From Ancalomicrobiaceae bacterium S20 (GTDB taxonomy: Bacteria; Pseudomonadota; Alphaproteobacteria; Rhizobiales; Ancalomicrobiaceae), in NCBI GenBank assembly GCA_040269895.1, contig CP158568.1, forward strand, positions 2,574,716 through 2,638,715: 64,000 nt of DNA, in the 5' to 3' direction. The position numbers were made by a program, and so were the translations under genes. Shown in pieces: positions 1-10,459 of the stretch. The notes under the pieces are model-generated. The model was not told the DNA's origin, ran no database searches, and saw nothing but the letters and a program-made list of their open reading frames with translations. Positions within the stretch are counted from its first letter, which is position 1; every line of letters begins with the position of its first letter.

Positions 1-282
1 CTTCAGTTCCTCGATCGGCAGGTCGTAGCCGGTCAGATGCAGGAGCGCATAGACCAGCATCGAGCCGTGGCCGTTCGACATGACGAAGCGGTCGCGGTCC
101 GGCCAGCGCGGGTCGGCCGGGTTGTGCTTCAGATACTGGCGCCACAGCACCGCGGAAATCTCGGCCATGCCCATCGGCGCGCCGGGATGGCCCGACTTCG
201 CCTGTTCGACGGCATCCATGGCGAGCGCGCGGATCGCGGCCGTGACCGGCCAGGTCAGGTCGTTCGAGAGGGGCTTGGTCAT
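1..282 (-). CDS. tkt: Transketolase, N-terminal fragment (cut by window edge)
   Basis: The first 94 residues of a thiamine-diphosphate transketolase, which moves two-carbon units between sugar phosphates in the Calvin and pentose-phosphate cycles (cytoplasmic). The fragment shows the family's N-terminal signature: a start region reading [19 protein letters not shown], then [13 protein letters not shown] and the [23 protein letters not shown] block whose His and Gly residues help bind the cofactor. The start ATG is at 282. The rest lies left of the window. It is transcribed away from the cbbX-fbp-prk cluster about 10 kb to the right, so it is not part of that operon, but the product acts in the same cycle. 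Full-length members have about 660 residues. Confidence 0.93.
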   Translation of the reverse strand, partial: MTKPLSNDLTWPVTAAIRALAMDAVEQAKSGHPGAPMGMAEISAVLWRQYLKHNPADPRWPDRDRFVMSNGHGSMLVYALLHLTGYDLPIEELK

Positions 283-471
283 CGTCCTATCGTCTCCGGT
301 CGGCCCGTCCGCGCACGGGTCCTCGATTTTTCGCGGCATTCTCCGACCACGGCAGGCCAAGGATGTCCAGCGAAAATTCCGCTCGGCCGGTCGGCCCGCG
401 CGGCATGCCCGCACCCGGACCGGGCGGCGACAGGCCTCGCCCGAGAAGGCGACCAAGGGCGCGCAAACGCA

Positions 472-500
472 AGAAGGCCGGCGGAAGCCGCCGGCCTTCT
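472..500 (-). terminator. Hairpin terminator after the L,D-transpeptidase gene
   Basis: A perfect 13-bp stem (472-484 with 488-500) and a 3-nt loop lie 40 bp after the stop of the 540-1163 gene. The arm ends are AGAAGG and CCTTCT. The U-tract is weak on either strand, so it may act for both directions between the converging reading directions. Confidence 0.65.
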
Positions 501-539
501 CTCATCTCGAGGATCGGATCGTCGGAGCCGATCGGAGGA

Positions 540-1163
540 TCAGTTCACGACCACGACACGGGCGCCGACCTGAACGCGCTCGTAGAGATCGGCGACGTCC
601 TCGTTGGTCATGCGGAAACAGCCCGACGACACGGCCTGACCGATGGTCCAGGGCTCGTTGGAGCCGTGGATGCGGTAATAGGTCGAGCCGATGTACATGG
701 CGCGGGCGCCGAGCGGATTGTCCGGGCCGCCCGGCATGTAGGCCGGCAGGCCCGGCTGGCGGACGCGCATCTGCGGCGGCGGGGTCCAGCCCGGCCACTC
801 GGCCTTGCGGGTCACCGAGTGGGCGCCCTGCCAGGTGAAGCCCGGGCGGCCGACGCCGATGCCGTAGCGCAGCGCGGTGCCGTCGCCGAGCACCAGATAG
901 AGGCGACGCTCGGCGGTGTTGATGACGATCGTGCCCTTCGAGTACTTGCCCTTGAACTCGACCACTTCCTTCGGGATGGGCGTGTAGTTGCGGCCGGGAA
1001 CCGTCCCGCCCGACGAGGGCGGCGTCACGCCCGGCCCCTCGACGGCGTTACCCATGGCGTCGTAACGAACCATAACCGCCGGATTGTAGAACGCCTGCGC
1101 CGTGGTCGACGCAACGATCACACCCGACACCAGCGCAGCCGCCGCCAGCATCGACCTCTTCAT
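540..1163 (-). CDS. Secreted L,D-transpeptidase (YkuD domain)
   Basis: A periplasmic peptidoglycan cross-linking or protein-attaching enzyme of the YkuD family, 207 residues. Residues 1-24 are a typical signal peptide (Lys-Arg start, Ala/Val-rich core, AQA cleavage site). The YkuD domain spans roughly residues 70-207. The catalytic block is intact: His166 in HGSNEP and Cys182 in SSGCFRM, the pattern HGx(14)SxGCxRM expected for the Cys nucleophile and its His partner. The size and layout are those of the many short single-domain L,D-transpeptidases of Rhizobiales, which can form 3-3 cross-links. The gene stands alone, with a hairpin terminator behind it. Confidence 0.9.
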   Translation of the reverse strand: MKRSMLAAAALVSGVIVASTTAQAFYNPAVMVRYDAMGNAVEGPGVTPPSSGGTVPGRNYTPIPKEVVEFKGKYSKGTIVINTAERRLYLVLGDGTALRYGIGVGRPGFTWQGAHSVTRKAEWPGWTPPPQMRVRQPGLPAYMPGGPDNPLGARAMYIGSTYYRIHGSNEPWTIGQAVSSGCFRMTNEDVADLYERVQVGARVVVVN

Positions 1164-1494
1164 ACCCGCGCCCTTTCCAGATATCGCTTCGAATCAGATC
1201 AGCCGGTCTCAAGCCCGGCACCCGCGCCATATTGTTGGCCGGGTTCAGAGGAGGCAAGCGCGACCTGCCGTTCCTTTGCCCAACATCGGTCGTCTTTGTT
1301 TCCCTGTTGTGACTTCGCAACGCCACCCCGCGTGGCGCTTCACCCGCGAAAGCTGTGGCCAGACAATTGCCGCGATGAACAAATGTTCATACCTTCCCTA
1401 TCGGCAGCAATAACAAATCCGGCAGCGACCCATAACGTTTTAAATTCGGATACGTCGCCATTTCAGTAGAATTCGGCAATCTCGACCGGGCTTA
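1164..1494. other. Intergenic region between divergent genes
   Basis: This 331-bp stretch separates the L,D-transpeptidase and DUF2336 genes, which point away from each other. It must hold both promoters. Its right part (about 1370-1480) is clearly richer in A+T than the surroundings, as expected for a promoter. I see no gene, strong repeat or recognisable operator in it. Confidence 0.5.
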
Positions 1495-2619
1495 ATGAAT
1501 GCCTTACCGACCGCGGATACGATGCTGGACGTCTGCAGACCGAGCGCTGTAGAGGGAAACATTCCCGCAGGGAGCCGAGGAAAGCGGATGTTGGACAAGC
1601 TGGAGGCGATCGCGCGACAGCACTCTCCCGAGAAGCGGGGCGAGTTGCTGCTGGCGATTACCGACGTCGTGATCCGGCATGGGCTCGGCAGCCCCGAGCT
1701 CGAGAGCGCCTATGCCGATATCGTCCGCACGCTCCTGAAGGTCGCGAGCGACGACGACAAGAGCAACTTCGCGCGCCGCGTGGCGCCTCACAACGTGCTG
1801 CCGCACGATCTGGCCATGTCGCTCGCGCAGGACGAACTCGAGGTCGCACGCGACATCCTGCGGCTGTCGCCGAAGCTCGGCGAGAACGAGCTCGTCGCCA
1901 TCGTCAAGAACAATCCCGACGACTATCGCCTCGCCGTCGCGCAGCGCGAGACCTTGACCGCGAGCGTGACCAGCCTGCTGGTCGAGCTCGGCGGATTGCC
2001 CGTCAAACGCGCGGTCGGCCGCAACCACGGCGCCAAGATCACCGCGGCGATGATGGCCAAGCTGGTCGCGCTCGCCGACAGCGACGAGGCGCTGTGTCAG
2101 GCGCTGGCCCAACGCATGGACGTGCCGCCGGACCTCGCCGAGAAGCTGGTGCAGTCGGTGGCGCGGCTGGTCAAGGCGCGCATGGTGGCCGGCCTTCGAC
2201 CCAAGGTGGAGCCTGTCGAGGCGGCCCCCGCCCCGGAGGTTCGCAGCCTGTCGATCAAGGAGCTCCAGGCCGCCGTTGCATCGGGCAAGATGACAGTCGA
2301 TCAGGCGATCACCACCATGGCCGAGGAGGACCGCACCAACGATCTCGCCGCCTTCATCGCCCAGCACGCCGGGCTCGACGACATGCAGGTGATGCGCGTC
2401 CTGGTGCGCGCCGACGCGGCCGGCATCGTGATGGTGATCCGCGGTCTCGGGCTCTCGGCCGAGACCTGGGCCAAGGTCGTGGCGCTGCGCGCGCGCCGGC
2501 TCAAGCTGTCGCAGACGCAGATCCGCTTCGAGCGCGAGGACTTCGTCAAGCTCGAGGAAGAGAAGGCGAAGACCACCCTCGACGAGTTCCGGCATCGCAA
2601 GGTCGCCGGCATGCGCTGA
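1495..2619 (+). CDS. DUF2336 family protein
   Basis: A cytoplasmic, mostly helical 374-residue protein of the DUF2336 family, which is common and nearly confined to alphaproteobacteria; no biochemical role is established. The conserved feel comes from repeated short helical blocks such as ALADSDEALCQALAQR and the C-terminal stretch LKLSQTQIRFEREDFVKLEEE. There is no signal peptide or membrane segment. Two starts are possible: ATG 1495, or ATG 1588 (MLDKLEAIARQHSPEKR), where family similarity seems to begin; the first 31 residues look less conserved, so 1588 is a real alternative. It stands alone between divergent and converging neighbours. Confidence 0.8.
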   Translation: MNALPTADTMLDVCRPSAVEGNIPAGSRGKRMLDKLEAIARQHSPEKRGELLLAITDVVIRHGLGSPELESAYADIVRTLLKVASDDDKSNFARRVAPHNVLPHDLAMSLAQDELEVARDILRLSPKLGENELVAIVKNNPDDYRLAVAQRETLTASVTSLLVELGGLPVKRAVGRNHGAKITAAMMAKLVALADSDEALCQALAQRMDVPPDLAEKLVQSVARLVKARMVAGLRPKVEPVEAAPAPEVRSLSIKELQAAVASGKMTVDQAITTMAEEDRTNDLAAFIAQHAGLDDMQVMRVLVRADAAGIVMVIRGLGLSAETWAKVVALRARRLKLSQTQIRFEREDFVKLEEEKAKTTLDEFRHRKVAGMR

Positions 2620-2734
2620 GGCGCGTCGCACCGGTTCCCCCGCCCGCTCCTGAACTCTCCCCCGCCCGACATGCGAAGGCCGGGCGCGCTGTCGCGGCCC
2701 GGCCCTCGGTTTTCGTAGGCTTCGATCCGGCCGC

Positions 2735-4369
<1,635 letters not shown>

Positions 4370-4873
4370 GGCTCGGGTCCTCGCGGGATGGCGGCCGGCG
4401 CGGATCGGGGTGGCGCGCGGCGGGCGACTTGCAGCGTCGGCCGATCATCGCGGACGCCGCTCTTTCGTTATCGGGTTCGCAAGCCTCGTCCGGTCGGCGG
4501 GACCGCCGACCGGGCCTTGCTGCAGGCGCCCTTTTACGGCGAAGCATCCGGTGCGCCAACCCGTCCTTGCGACGAATGCGCGGCATGGGGGATCGGGCGT
4601 ACCGGATCCGTTCCGAATTTCTTCATGCCTGCCGCAGCGTTCCCGCGAATCGGCCTGACATTCCGGTTGCGCGGCATCAATGCACAGCGGAACGAAGCGC
4701 GCAGGATCGGCGTTGCGGCTGAGACCGCCGGAGATGTCGTGTCCCGACGGTCCCTCATTCAGGGCGAAAGATCGCAGCCGAGGGTTCCCGCAGCGCGGGA
4801 TCCGCAATGCGGGGCCACGACGCACCTCGCCCCATCAGCCTGCGGCCCGGATCAGATACAGAGGAGAGCAGCG
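4370..4873. other. Intergenic region between fumarase and phasin genes
   Basis: A 504-bp divergent spacer. I find no convincing gene: short open frames on both strands lack ribosome sites and look compositional. It holds an EcfG-type promoter motif (4689-4714) for the phasin gene and, near its left end, must hold the fumarase promoter. Confidence 0.5.
4689..4714 (+). promoter_or_regulatory. Putative EcfG (general stress sigma factor) promoter of the phasin gene
   Basis: GGAAC at 4689-4693, a 17-bp spacer, then CGTT at 4711-4714. GGAAC-N16/17-CGTT is the published consensus of EcfG, the general stress sigma factor of alphaproteobacteria. It points towards the phasin start 160 bp downstream. 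A matching motif precedes csbD in this window. Confidence 0.5.
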
Positions 4874-5308
4874 ATGGCAGAGCAGATCGGAGCGGAAGCG
4901 GCGGCGGCCGGCCGTCGGCAGGCCGAAGACGCGATGAACGTCGGTGGCGATTTCCTGCGCCAGGCGACCGCCTTCTGGCAGAAGGCGGCGCAGTCGGCCG
5001 CGGAGGGCGGCAATCAGGAAGTGGTCGAGCGGCTTCGCGAGATGTCGCGCGAGACGATCGCCTTCATCGAGGACCGCATGCAGAAGGACATGGCGATCGC
5101 GAGCCGGATCGCCGCGGCCAAGAGCCCGGCGGACCTGATGACGATCCAGATGGACTTCCTCCAGACGCTGATCGCCGACTACAACCGACAGGCCGTCCGT
5201 GTCGCGGAAGAAGCCGGCCGGGCGATGAGCGGCTTTGCGACGCGCTGGCCGAACGGCGCGGATGTGCCCACGCCCAAGCCGTCAAAGACGCCCGGCGGAC
5301 CGCACTGA
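4874..5308 (+). CDS. Phasin family protein
   Basis: A small (144 residues) helical protein of the phasin_2 type, predicted to coat polyhydroxyalkanoate granules or related surfaces. The body is an amphipathic helix rich in Ala, Gln and charged residues (GGDFLRQATAFWQKAAQSA; KSPADLMTIQMDFLQTLI), the usual phasin signature; the tail is Pro-rich. ATG 4874 has a good ribosome site (GAGGAGA) and is preferred to longer upstream starts in the same frame. A hairpin terminator follows at 5336. PHA synthase lies 0.8 kb away, in line with a granule role, and an EcfG-type promoter motif upstream suggests stress or stationary-phase expression. Confidence 0.85.
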   Translation: MAEQIGAEAAAAGRRQAEDAMNVGGDFLRQATAFWQKAAQSAAEGGNQEVVERLREMSRETIAFIEDRMQKDMAIASRIAAAKSPADLMTIQMDFLQTLIADYNRQAVRVAEEAGRAMSGFATRWPNGADVPTPKPSKTPGGPH

Positions 5309-5335
5309 GCACCCGACGGCGCTCGTTACAACGCG

Positions 5336-5365
5336 AAAGCCCCGGCGAGCGATCGCCGGGGCTTT
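5336..5365 (+). terminator. Rho-independent terminator of the phasin gene
   Basis: A perfect 13-bp stem (arms AAAGCCCCGGCGA and its complement) with a 4-nt loop GCGA, starting 28 bp after the phasin stop and ending in CTTT. The A-rich left arm means it can also work for the minus-strand gene that ends at 5419. Confidence 0.8.
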
Positions 5366-5418
5366 GCCGTTCGGCCCGTCGGAGCAGGTCGGTTCGGAGC
5401 CGGTCAGTTCGGGGCCGG

Positions 5419-5924
5419 TCAGTAGCGTCGCATGTAGGAACAGTTCTTCACGATGCCGACAAAGGGGTCGCCGAAGGCGCGGTTCGAGCATTCGATGCCG
5501 CGCGGACCGACATTGCGCTCGAAATAGTTGCTGCCGGCGCCGTAGCGGACGCGCGTCGGATAGGGCACCGAGCAGTAGCCCCCTCGACCGCGCAGCGCGC
5601 CCAGTCGCCGCGCGGCGGCGACGGCGGGCCGTCGTCGCGGGCCAGGAACAGGCAAATCTTGCGAATGCCGTAGGCCGGATCGCCGAAGGTCCGGTTGTTG
5701 CACGCAATGCCGCCGCCGTTCACGCGACGCTCGACGACATTGTTGTTGGCTCCGTAGCGCACGATGGTCGGATAGGGGACGCGGCAATAGCCGTCCTCCT
5801 GCGCACACCGCACCCAGCGGCCACCGCCGGGCCGATCGAACTGGGCCGCGGCCGGCGTGGCCAAGGCCACGATTGCTGCCGCGCCGGCGGCGACCGCAAC
5901 GGACGCCTTCTTGAAATCGAACAT
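5419..5924 (-). CDS. Small secreted protein with two internal repeats (one-base frameshift)
   Basis: A periplasmic protein of unknown function. ATG 5924 follows a GGGGAAAG ribosome site; residues 1-25 are a signal peptide (FDFKKAS start, Ala-rich core, AAAQF). The mature part is two copies of a ~58-residue unit with the shared pattern RCA-x3-GYC-x-VPYP-x2-VRYGA, then N-x3-ER-V, then C-N/S-N-R-x-FGDP, ending near a Cys. Each copy has three to four Cys, suggesting disulphides. The second copy is cut by a frameshift: five C at 5579-5583 read in the wrong frame, and one extra C restores GGYCSVPYP. The intended product is 168 residues. Either an assembly error or a recent pseudogene. Confidence 0.7.
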
Positions 5925-6094
5925 GATCTTTCCCCACCGCCCGAACAATCAGGCTCCGGCCGTCGCTTCGACGACGGGCCGGGTCCCAGGGCCGCGGCTG
6001 GAGACTGTCACAGAAGGACAGGACCGCAAAGGGGGCAGCACGTTGAATCCCACGGTGGTTTCCGCGCTGCCGGGCTGCGGGGAGATCGTGGAGC

Positions 6095-8222
6095 TTACGG
6101 CTGGAGCACGTAAGCGCCGGGCGCCGGCCCGAGCGGATGCAGGCCCTTGTCCGCGGCCCCCATCGCCGGCGGCGCGACCGGCGCACCGGAGCGCGCGCCG
6201 AGCCAGTCGAACCAGGCGAGCCACCACGAGCCCTCCTGAACCGCCGCCTTGGCATGCCACTCGTCGGGCGCGAGATAGGGGTCGGCCGCGCGCTTGGTCG
6301 CCAGCCGGTAGCTGCGATGGCGATGTCCCGGCTCGGAGACGATGCCGGCGTTGTGGCCGCCGGTCGTCAGCGCGAAGGTCACCTCCGTGTCGCCGATCAG
6401 GTTGATCTTGTGCACCGAGCGCCAGGGCGCGACATGGTCGGTCTCGGTGCCGACCGCGAAGATCGGACAGGCGATGTCCTCGATCGCCACGGCGACGCCG
6501 TCGACCCGGTAGCGGCCCTCGGCGAGGTCGTTGTCGAGGAACAGGCCCTTCAGGTATTCCGCGTGCATGCGATAGGGCATGCGCGTCGCATCGGCGTTCC
6601 AGGCGAGCAGGTCGTTCAGCTTCTGCTTCTCGCCGAGCAGGAACTCCCGGACCATGCGCGACCAGACCAGATCCTGCGACCGCAGCATCTGGAAGGCGCC
6701 GGCCATCTGCTTGGTGTCGAGGTAGCCACGCTCCCACATCATGTCTTCGAGGAAGGTGAGCTGGCTCTCGTCGATGAACAGCATGAGCTCGCCGGCCTCG
6801 TGGAAGTCCGTCTGCGCGGCGAGCAGCGTCAGCGAGGCGAGGCGATCGGGCGCCCGGCGGGCGAGCGCGGCGGCCTCGATCGACATCAGCGTGCCGCCAA
6901 GGCAATAGCCGACGGCGTGGACCGGCCGGCCCGGCAGGATCGCGTCGATGACCTGTAGCGCGGTCTCCGGGCCGAGCTTGCGATAGTCCTCGAGCCCGAG
7001 ATCGCGGTCGTTCTCGTCCGGGTTCTTCCAGGAGATCATGAAGACAGTGAAGCCCTGGTCGACCAGATGGCGGACCAGCGAATTCTGCGGCGACAGATCG
7101 AGAATGTAGTACTTCATGATCCAGGCCGGCACGATCAGCACCGGCTCGGGCCGGACCTTGCCGGTCTTCGGGGTATACTGGATCAGCTCGATCAGCCGGT
7201 TGCGGAACACCACCTCGCCTTCGGTAACGGCGACGGTCTCGCCGGGCACGAAGGCTTCGGCGCCTTCGGCCGGCTGCTTGGCGAGCGAACGGCTGATCTC
7301 GGCGGCGGCGTTGATCGCGCCGCGCAACAGATTGGCGCCGCCCTGCTGCGCCGTTGCCTGGATCACCTCCGGATTGGTGAGGGCGAAGTTCGACGGCGAC
7401 AGCATGTCGAGGAGCTGGCGGGCGGCGAATTCGACCACGCGCTCATGATGGGCGGTGACGCCGCGCACGTCGGTCGTCGCCTCGCGCCACCACTGTTCCG
7501 CCATCAGGAAGCCCTGCGCGAACACGTTGAACGGCGGCTTGTGCCAGTCCTCGGCCCGGAAGCGGCTGTCGTTGGGCGCGGGCTCCAGGCAGAAGGTCTC
7601 GCCGTTGACGCCCGAGAAGCACTCGGTGGCGTAGCGGGCGAATTCCGCGCTCTTGCGCAGCGCGGATTCGACCAGCGTCGCCGCCTTGCCGGGCGAGGCG
7701 CTCAAGTGCAGGGCCCAGTCCAGGTAAGCGAGCGTCAGCGCGCTCGGGCTCAGGCCCTGCGTCACGCGCGCGATGGCGGCATGGGTCGCGCGATCGACCA
7801 CCTCGGCGACGGCATGGGCGGCGTAGCTCTCCGGGCGCGGGATGAGCAGATGCAGCGGCAGCGCCGGGAGGCGCTGCGCGGCACATGGGCATGCGGCACT
7901 GCGGGCTGGACCGCATGCGGCGACACCTGGACCAGCGCGGCGCCCGGATCGGTCGGCTCGATCGTGTCGGCCACGTCAATGGCGGGCTTCGCCGGCACGG
8001 GGGCCGCCGGGGGCACGGGAGCCGTCGCCGCCGGGACACCCTCCAACGGGGCGGTCACGACGGCCGGCGCGGCCTCGGGGGCGGCGATCTCGGGGCGGCG
8101 ATCTCGGGCTCGGACGATGTCCGGGACGCCGATGCGGCGCCCTGCCCCTTCACGGCTTCGTCCTTGGTGGCCTGCGCCTTGGCGCGTCCGACCGTCCTGC
8201 CGCCCGTGGGAACCTTGACCAT
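6095..8222 (-). CDS. phaC: PHA (polyhydroxybutyrate) synthase, two one-base frameshifts near the N-terminus
   Basis: Polymerises hydroxyacyl-CoA into polyhydroxyalkanoate. The uninterrupted part (from about 7860 down to 6095) holds the full synthase: alpha/beta hydrolase fold, lipase-like box GYCLGG with the catalytic Cys, the Asp in GTETDHVAPW, and the His in GGHNAG. ATG 8222 has a good GAGGGAG site, but the frame is lost twice: one base is missing in four G at 8092-8095 (next to a 15-bp direct repeat whose second copy has five) and one near 7866-7868. Putting two bases back gives one 709-residue frame with a Lys-rich then Ala/Pro-rich N-terminal region. The paralogue type (VDRATHAAIARVTQGLSP) is a class I-like rhizobial form. 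A phasin and bdhA are also in the window. Confidence 0.88.
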
Positions 8223-8298
8223 CGCACGTCTCCCTCAGAGATCCGCCTCATGCTGCGGTGCATGATAGACGACGTGGATGGCGATCCCATGATCGGGA

Positions 8299-8997
8299 TC
8301 AAGGGAGAGCCGGCTCAGGATCGTCCTCGATCGGCGGCTTCAGCGCCTCCCAGCGGTCGAGGAACGCCTCGACCGACAGCGCGCGGAAATCCGGGACCGC
8401 GCGGCGCAGGTCGCGGTGCTCCCAGTCCCACCAGCCGAGCCGGAGCAGACGATCGGCGATCTCGGGCGGAAAACGGTCGCGGATCGGGCGTGCCGGATTA
8501 CCGCCGACGATCTGGTAGGGCGCGACATCCTTGGTGACGACCGAGCCTGCCGCGACCACCGCGCCGGTGCCGATCGTGCGGCCGGGCAGCACGATCGCGG
8601 CACGGCCGATCCACACATCATGACCGATGGTGACGCGGTCCTCGCGACGCCGATCGAACACCGCGATCTCGTCGGGCACGTCCTCGAAATACTGCCAGGA
8701 GCGATAGGTGAAATGCGCCTGCGCGGCGCGTTCCATCGGGTGATTGCCTGGATTGATGCCGGCGAGCGCTGCGATCGAGACGAACTTGCCGATCGTCGCA
8801 TAGACGATCTCGGCGTCGTTGACGGCATAGGAATAGTCGCCGAAATCGGTCTCGATCACGGTCGTGCGCGCGCCGATCTTGACGAACTTGCCGAAGCGGC
8901 TGTCGCGCACGACGGCGGTCTCGTGGACGAGCGGTTTGGCGCCGAGCCGCTTCTTGCGCACATGCGCCGGCAGGTCGCGATCGTCGTGGGCGGCCAC
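8299..8997 (-). CDS. Hexapeptide-repeat acetyltransferase of the phosphonate-metabolism type
   Basis: A left-handed beta-helix acyltransferase, 232 residues, of the family annotated as phosphonate metabolism transferase (TIGR03308). Visible marks are [56 protein letters not shown] and the active-site region [18 protein letters not shown], followed by the closing hexapeptides [16 protein letters not shown] and a helical C-terminus. In most genomes this gene sits in a phn (C-P lyase) cluster; here no phn gene is nearby and its neighbours are phaC and cbbR. It ends 3 bp from cbbR's stop side on the same strand, so it may be co-transcribed downstream of cbbR. Substrate unknown. Confidence 0.8.
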   Translation of the reverse strand: MAAHDDRDLPAHVRKKRLGAKPLVHETAVVRDSRFGKFVKIGARTTVIETDFGDYSYAVNDAEIVYATIGKFVSIAALAGINPGNHPMERAAQAHFTYRSWQYFEDVPDEIAVFDRRREDRVTIGHDVWIGRAAIVLPGRTIGTGAVVAAGSVVTKDVAPYQIVGGNPARPIRDRFPPEIADRLLRLGWWDWEHRDLRRAVPDFRALSVEAFLDRWEALKPPIEDDPEPALP

Positions 8998-9000
8998 GGC

Positions 9001-9930
9001 TCAGGCTCCGGAGGCGCGCGGCAGTTCGGGCAGGAAGCGCCGGCCCTCCGCGGCCAGGAAGTCGATCAGCGCGCGCGGCGCCGGCAGGAGACGCCGGTCG
9101 GCACGGTGGACGACGAACCATTTGCGCCGGATCGGCAGGCCCTTGACGTCGAGGGCGACCAGACGGCCGTCGCCGATCTCGGCCGCGATCGTGTGCGCCG
9201 AGATGAACGAGATGCCGAGGCCGGCGATCACCGCCTGTTTCAGCGTCTCGTTCGAGCCGATCTCCATGGCGATCTCGGGGGCGACGCCGTTCTGGGCGAA
9301 GAAGCGCTCCATCAGGATGCGCGTGCCGGAGCCGGGCTCGCGCACGAGGAAGCGTTCGCGCAAGAGTTCGCTCGGCTCGATCGCGGCCGTGCGCGCCAGC
9401 GGATGGTCGGGCGCGGCGATCACGACATGCGGGTTGTCGCCGAGTTCGAAGCGGTCGAGGTCGATGTCCTCGGGCGGCCGGCCCATGATCGCGAGATCGA
9501 CGGCATTGCCGGCGAGCGCCTCGAGAATGTCGCGGCGATTGCCGACCACGAGCTTCAGCTCGATGGTCGGATAGGCCTTGGCGAAGGCGCCGAGCGCCTT
9601 GGGCGCGAAATACTTGGCGGTCGAGATGACGCCGACCGTGGCCCGGCCGCGCGCGGCGCCCTTCAGCGCCTCGATACGGTCGGCGCAGCGCGCCAGCGCC
9701 GCCTCGACGCCCATCGCCGCCGTGCGGAGTTCCTCGCCGGCCTCGGTCGGGCGCACGCCGTCGGCGCCGCGCTCGAGGATCGGCAGGCCGATCGCCTCTT
9801 CGAGCTGGCGCATGGCGATGGTGATCGCCGGCGGCGTCACCGCCGTGGCCTCCGCAGCACCGGCGAAGGAGCCGGTGTCGAGAACGGCCAGGAAGGCGCG
9901 CAACTGTTTCAGCGTGACGTTCGGTGTCAT
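9001..9930 (-). CDS. cbbR: LysR-type regulator CbbR
   Basis: A 309-residue LysR-family transcription factor that controls Calvin-cycle operons. The N-terminal winged helix reads VTLKQLRAFLAVLDTGSF, AAEATAVTPPAITIAMRQLE, and the effector domain contains the CbbR-like stretches STAKYFAPKALGAFAKAYP, GRPPEDIDLDRFELGDNPHVVIA and GIGSNETLKQAV-like MEIGSNETLKQAVIAG. ATG 9930 is chosen because the conserved helix-turn-helix begins there; the open frame upstream is Arg-rich filler. It is divergent from cbbX-fbp-prk with one small membrane gene between, so the target promoter is probably in 10460-10822. Family assignment to CbbR rests on sequence plus context. Confidence 0.85.
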   Translation of the reverse strand: MTPNVTLKQLRAFLAVLDTGSFAGAAEATAVTPPAITIAMRQLEEAIGLPILERGADGVRPTEAGEELRTAAMGVEAALARCADRIEALKGAARGRATVGVISTAKYFAPKALGAFAKAYPTIELKLVVGNRRDILEALAGNAVDLAIMGRPPEDIDLDRFELGDNPHVVIAAPDHPLARTAAIEPSELLRERFLVREPGSGTRILMERFFAQNGVAPEIAMEIGSNETLKQAVIAGLGISFISAHTIAAEIGDGRLVALDVKGLPIRRKWFVVHRADRRLLPAPRALIDFLAAEGRRFLPELPRASGA

Positions 9931-10009
9931 CGGCCTTCGATCGTTGCCCGCCGGCGCGAGGATCGCGCGGCGTTCAGATCCTCCTTGCTGACGCGGCTCG
10001 GGCCCGAGA

Positions 10010-10459
10010 TCAAGAGCGGTGCGCCCGATTGTCCCGGCTTCGGTGCCGCCGATCCCCTGCGCAGTCGTGCGCCTCGGCCCGAAGATCGAGACGGCCCTCC
10101 GCCGGCCCGTCCTTGGTCTCGGCCGTCCGATGGGCCGCTCCGGCGCGGCGAACCGCGACGGCCCGACGTCCACGCGACACCGGCCGCGTCCTCATCGGCG
10201 CCACGGCAGCTTCGTCGAGGTCATCAGGGGCAAGGACGGTGAGCAGCACAAGGCACAACATATAAGACATCTGCGATGTGATCAGGAACTCGACCGTCAG
10301 CCAGAAGCCGACCCAGAGCGAATAGTCGTTCAGCCGCAAGATCAACAGCAGCGCGACGACGATCAGCAGCGACATGATCGCGAGTACACGCAGGCTGAGG
10401 AAGCAGAACAGGAACACGCCACTGACAGCCGAGAATACGAGGAACAGAAACTGTGCCAC
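10010..10459 (-). CDS. Small predicted membrane protein between cbbR and cbbX
   Basis: I do not recognise this gene. It reads 149 residues from GTG 10459, which has an excellent ribosome site (AGGAGG, 7 nt away), so translation is likely real. Residues 1-45 and 50-78 are strongly hydrophobic (FLFLVFSAVSGVFLFCFLSL; SLLIVVALLLILRL; WVGFWLTVEFLITS; MSYMLCLVLLTVLA), giving three to four membrane helices. From about residue 85 on the sequence is Arg-rich and low in order, so the true end may be earlier or the frame may be shifted there; this region overlaps no other gene. It lies in the space between cbbR and cbbX, on the cbbR strand. Confidence 0.5.
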   Translation of the reverse strand: MAQFLFLVFSAVSGVFLFCFLSLRVLAIMSLLIVVALLLILRLNDYSLWVGFWLTVEFLITSQMSYMLCLVLLTVLAPDDLDEAAVAPMRTRPVSRGRRAVAVRRAGAAHRTAETKDGPAEGRLDLRAEAHDCAGDRRHRSRDNRAHRS

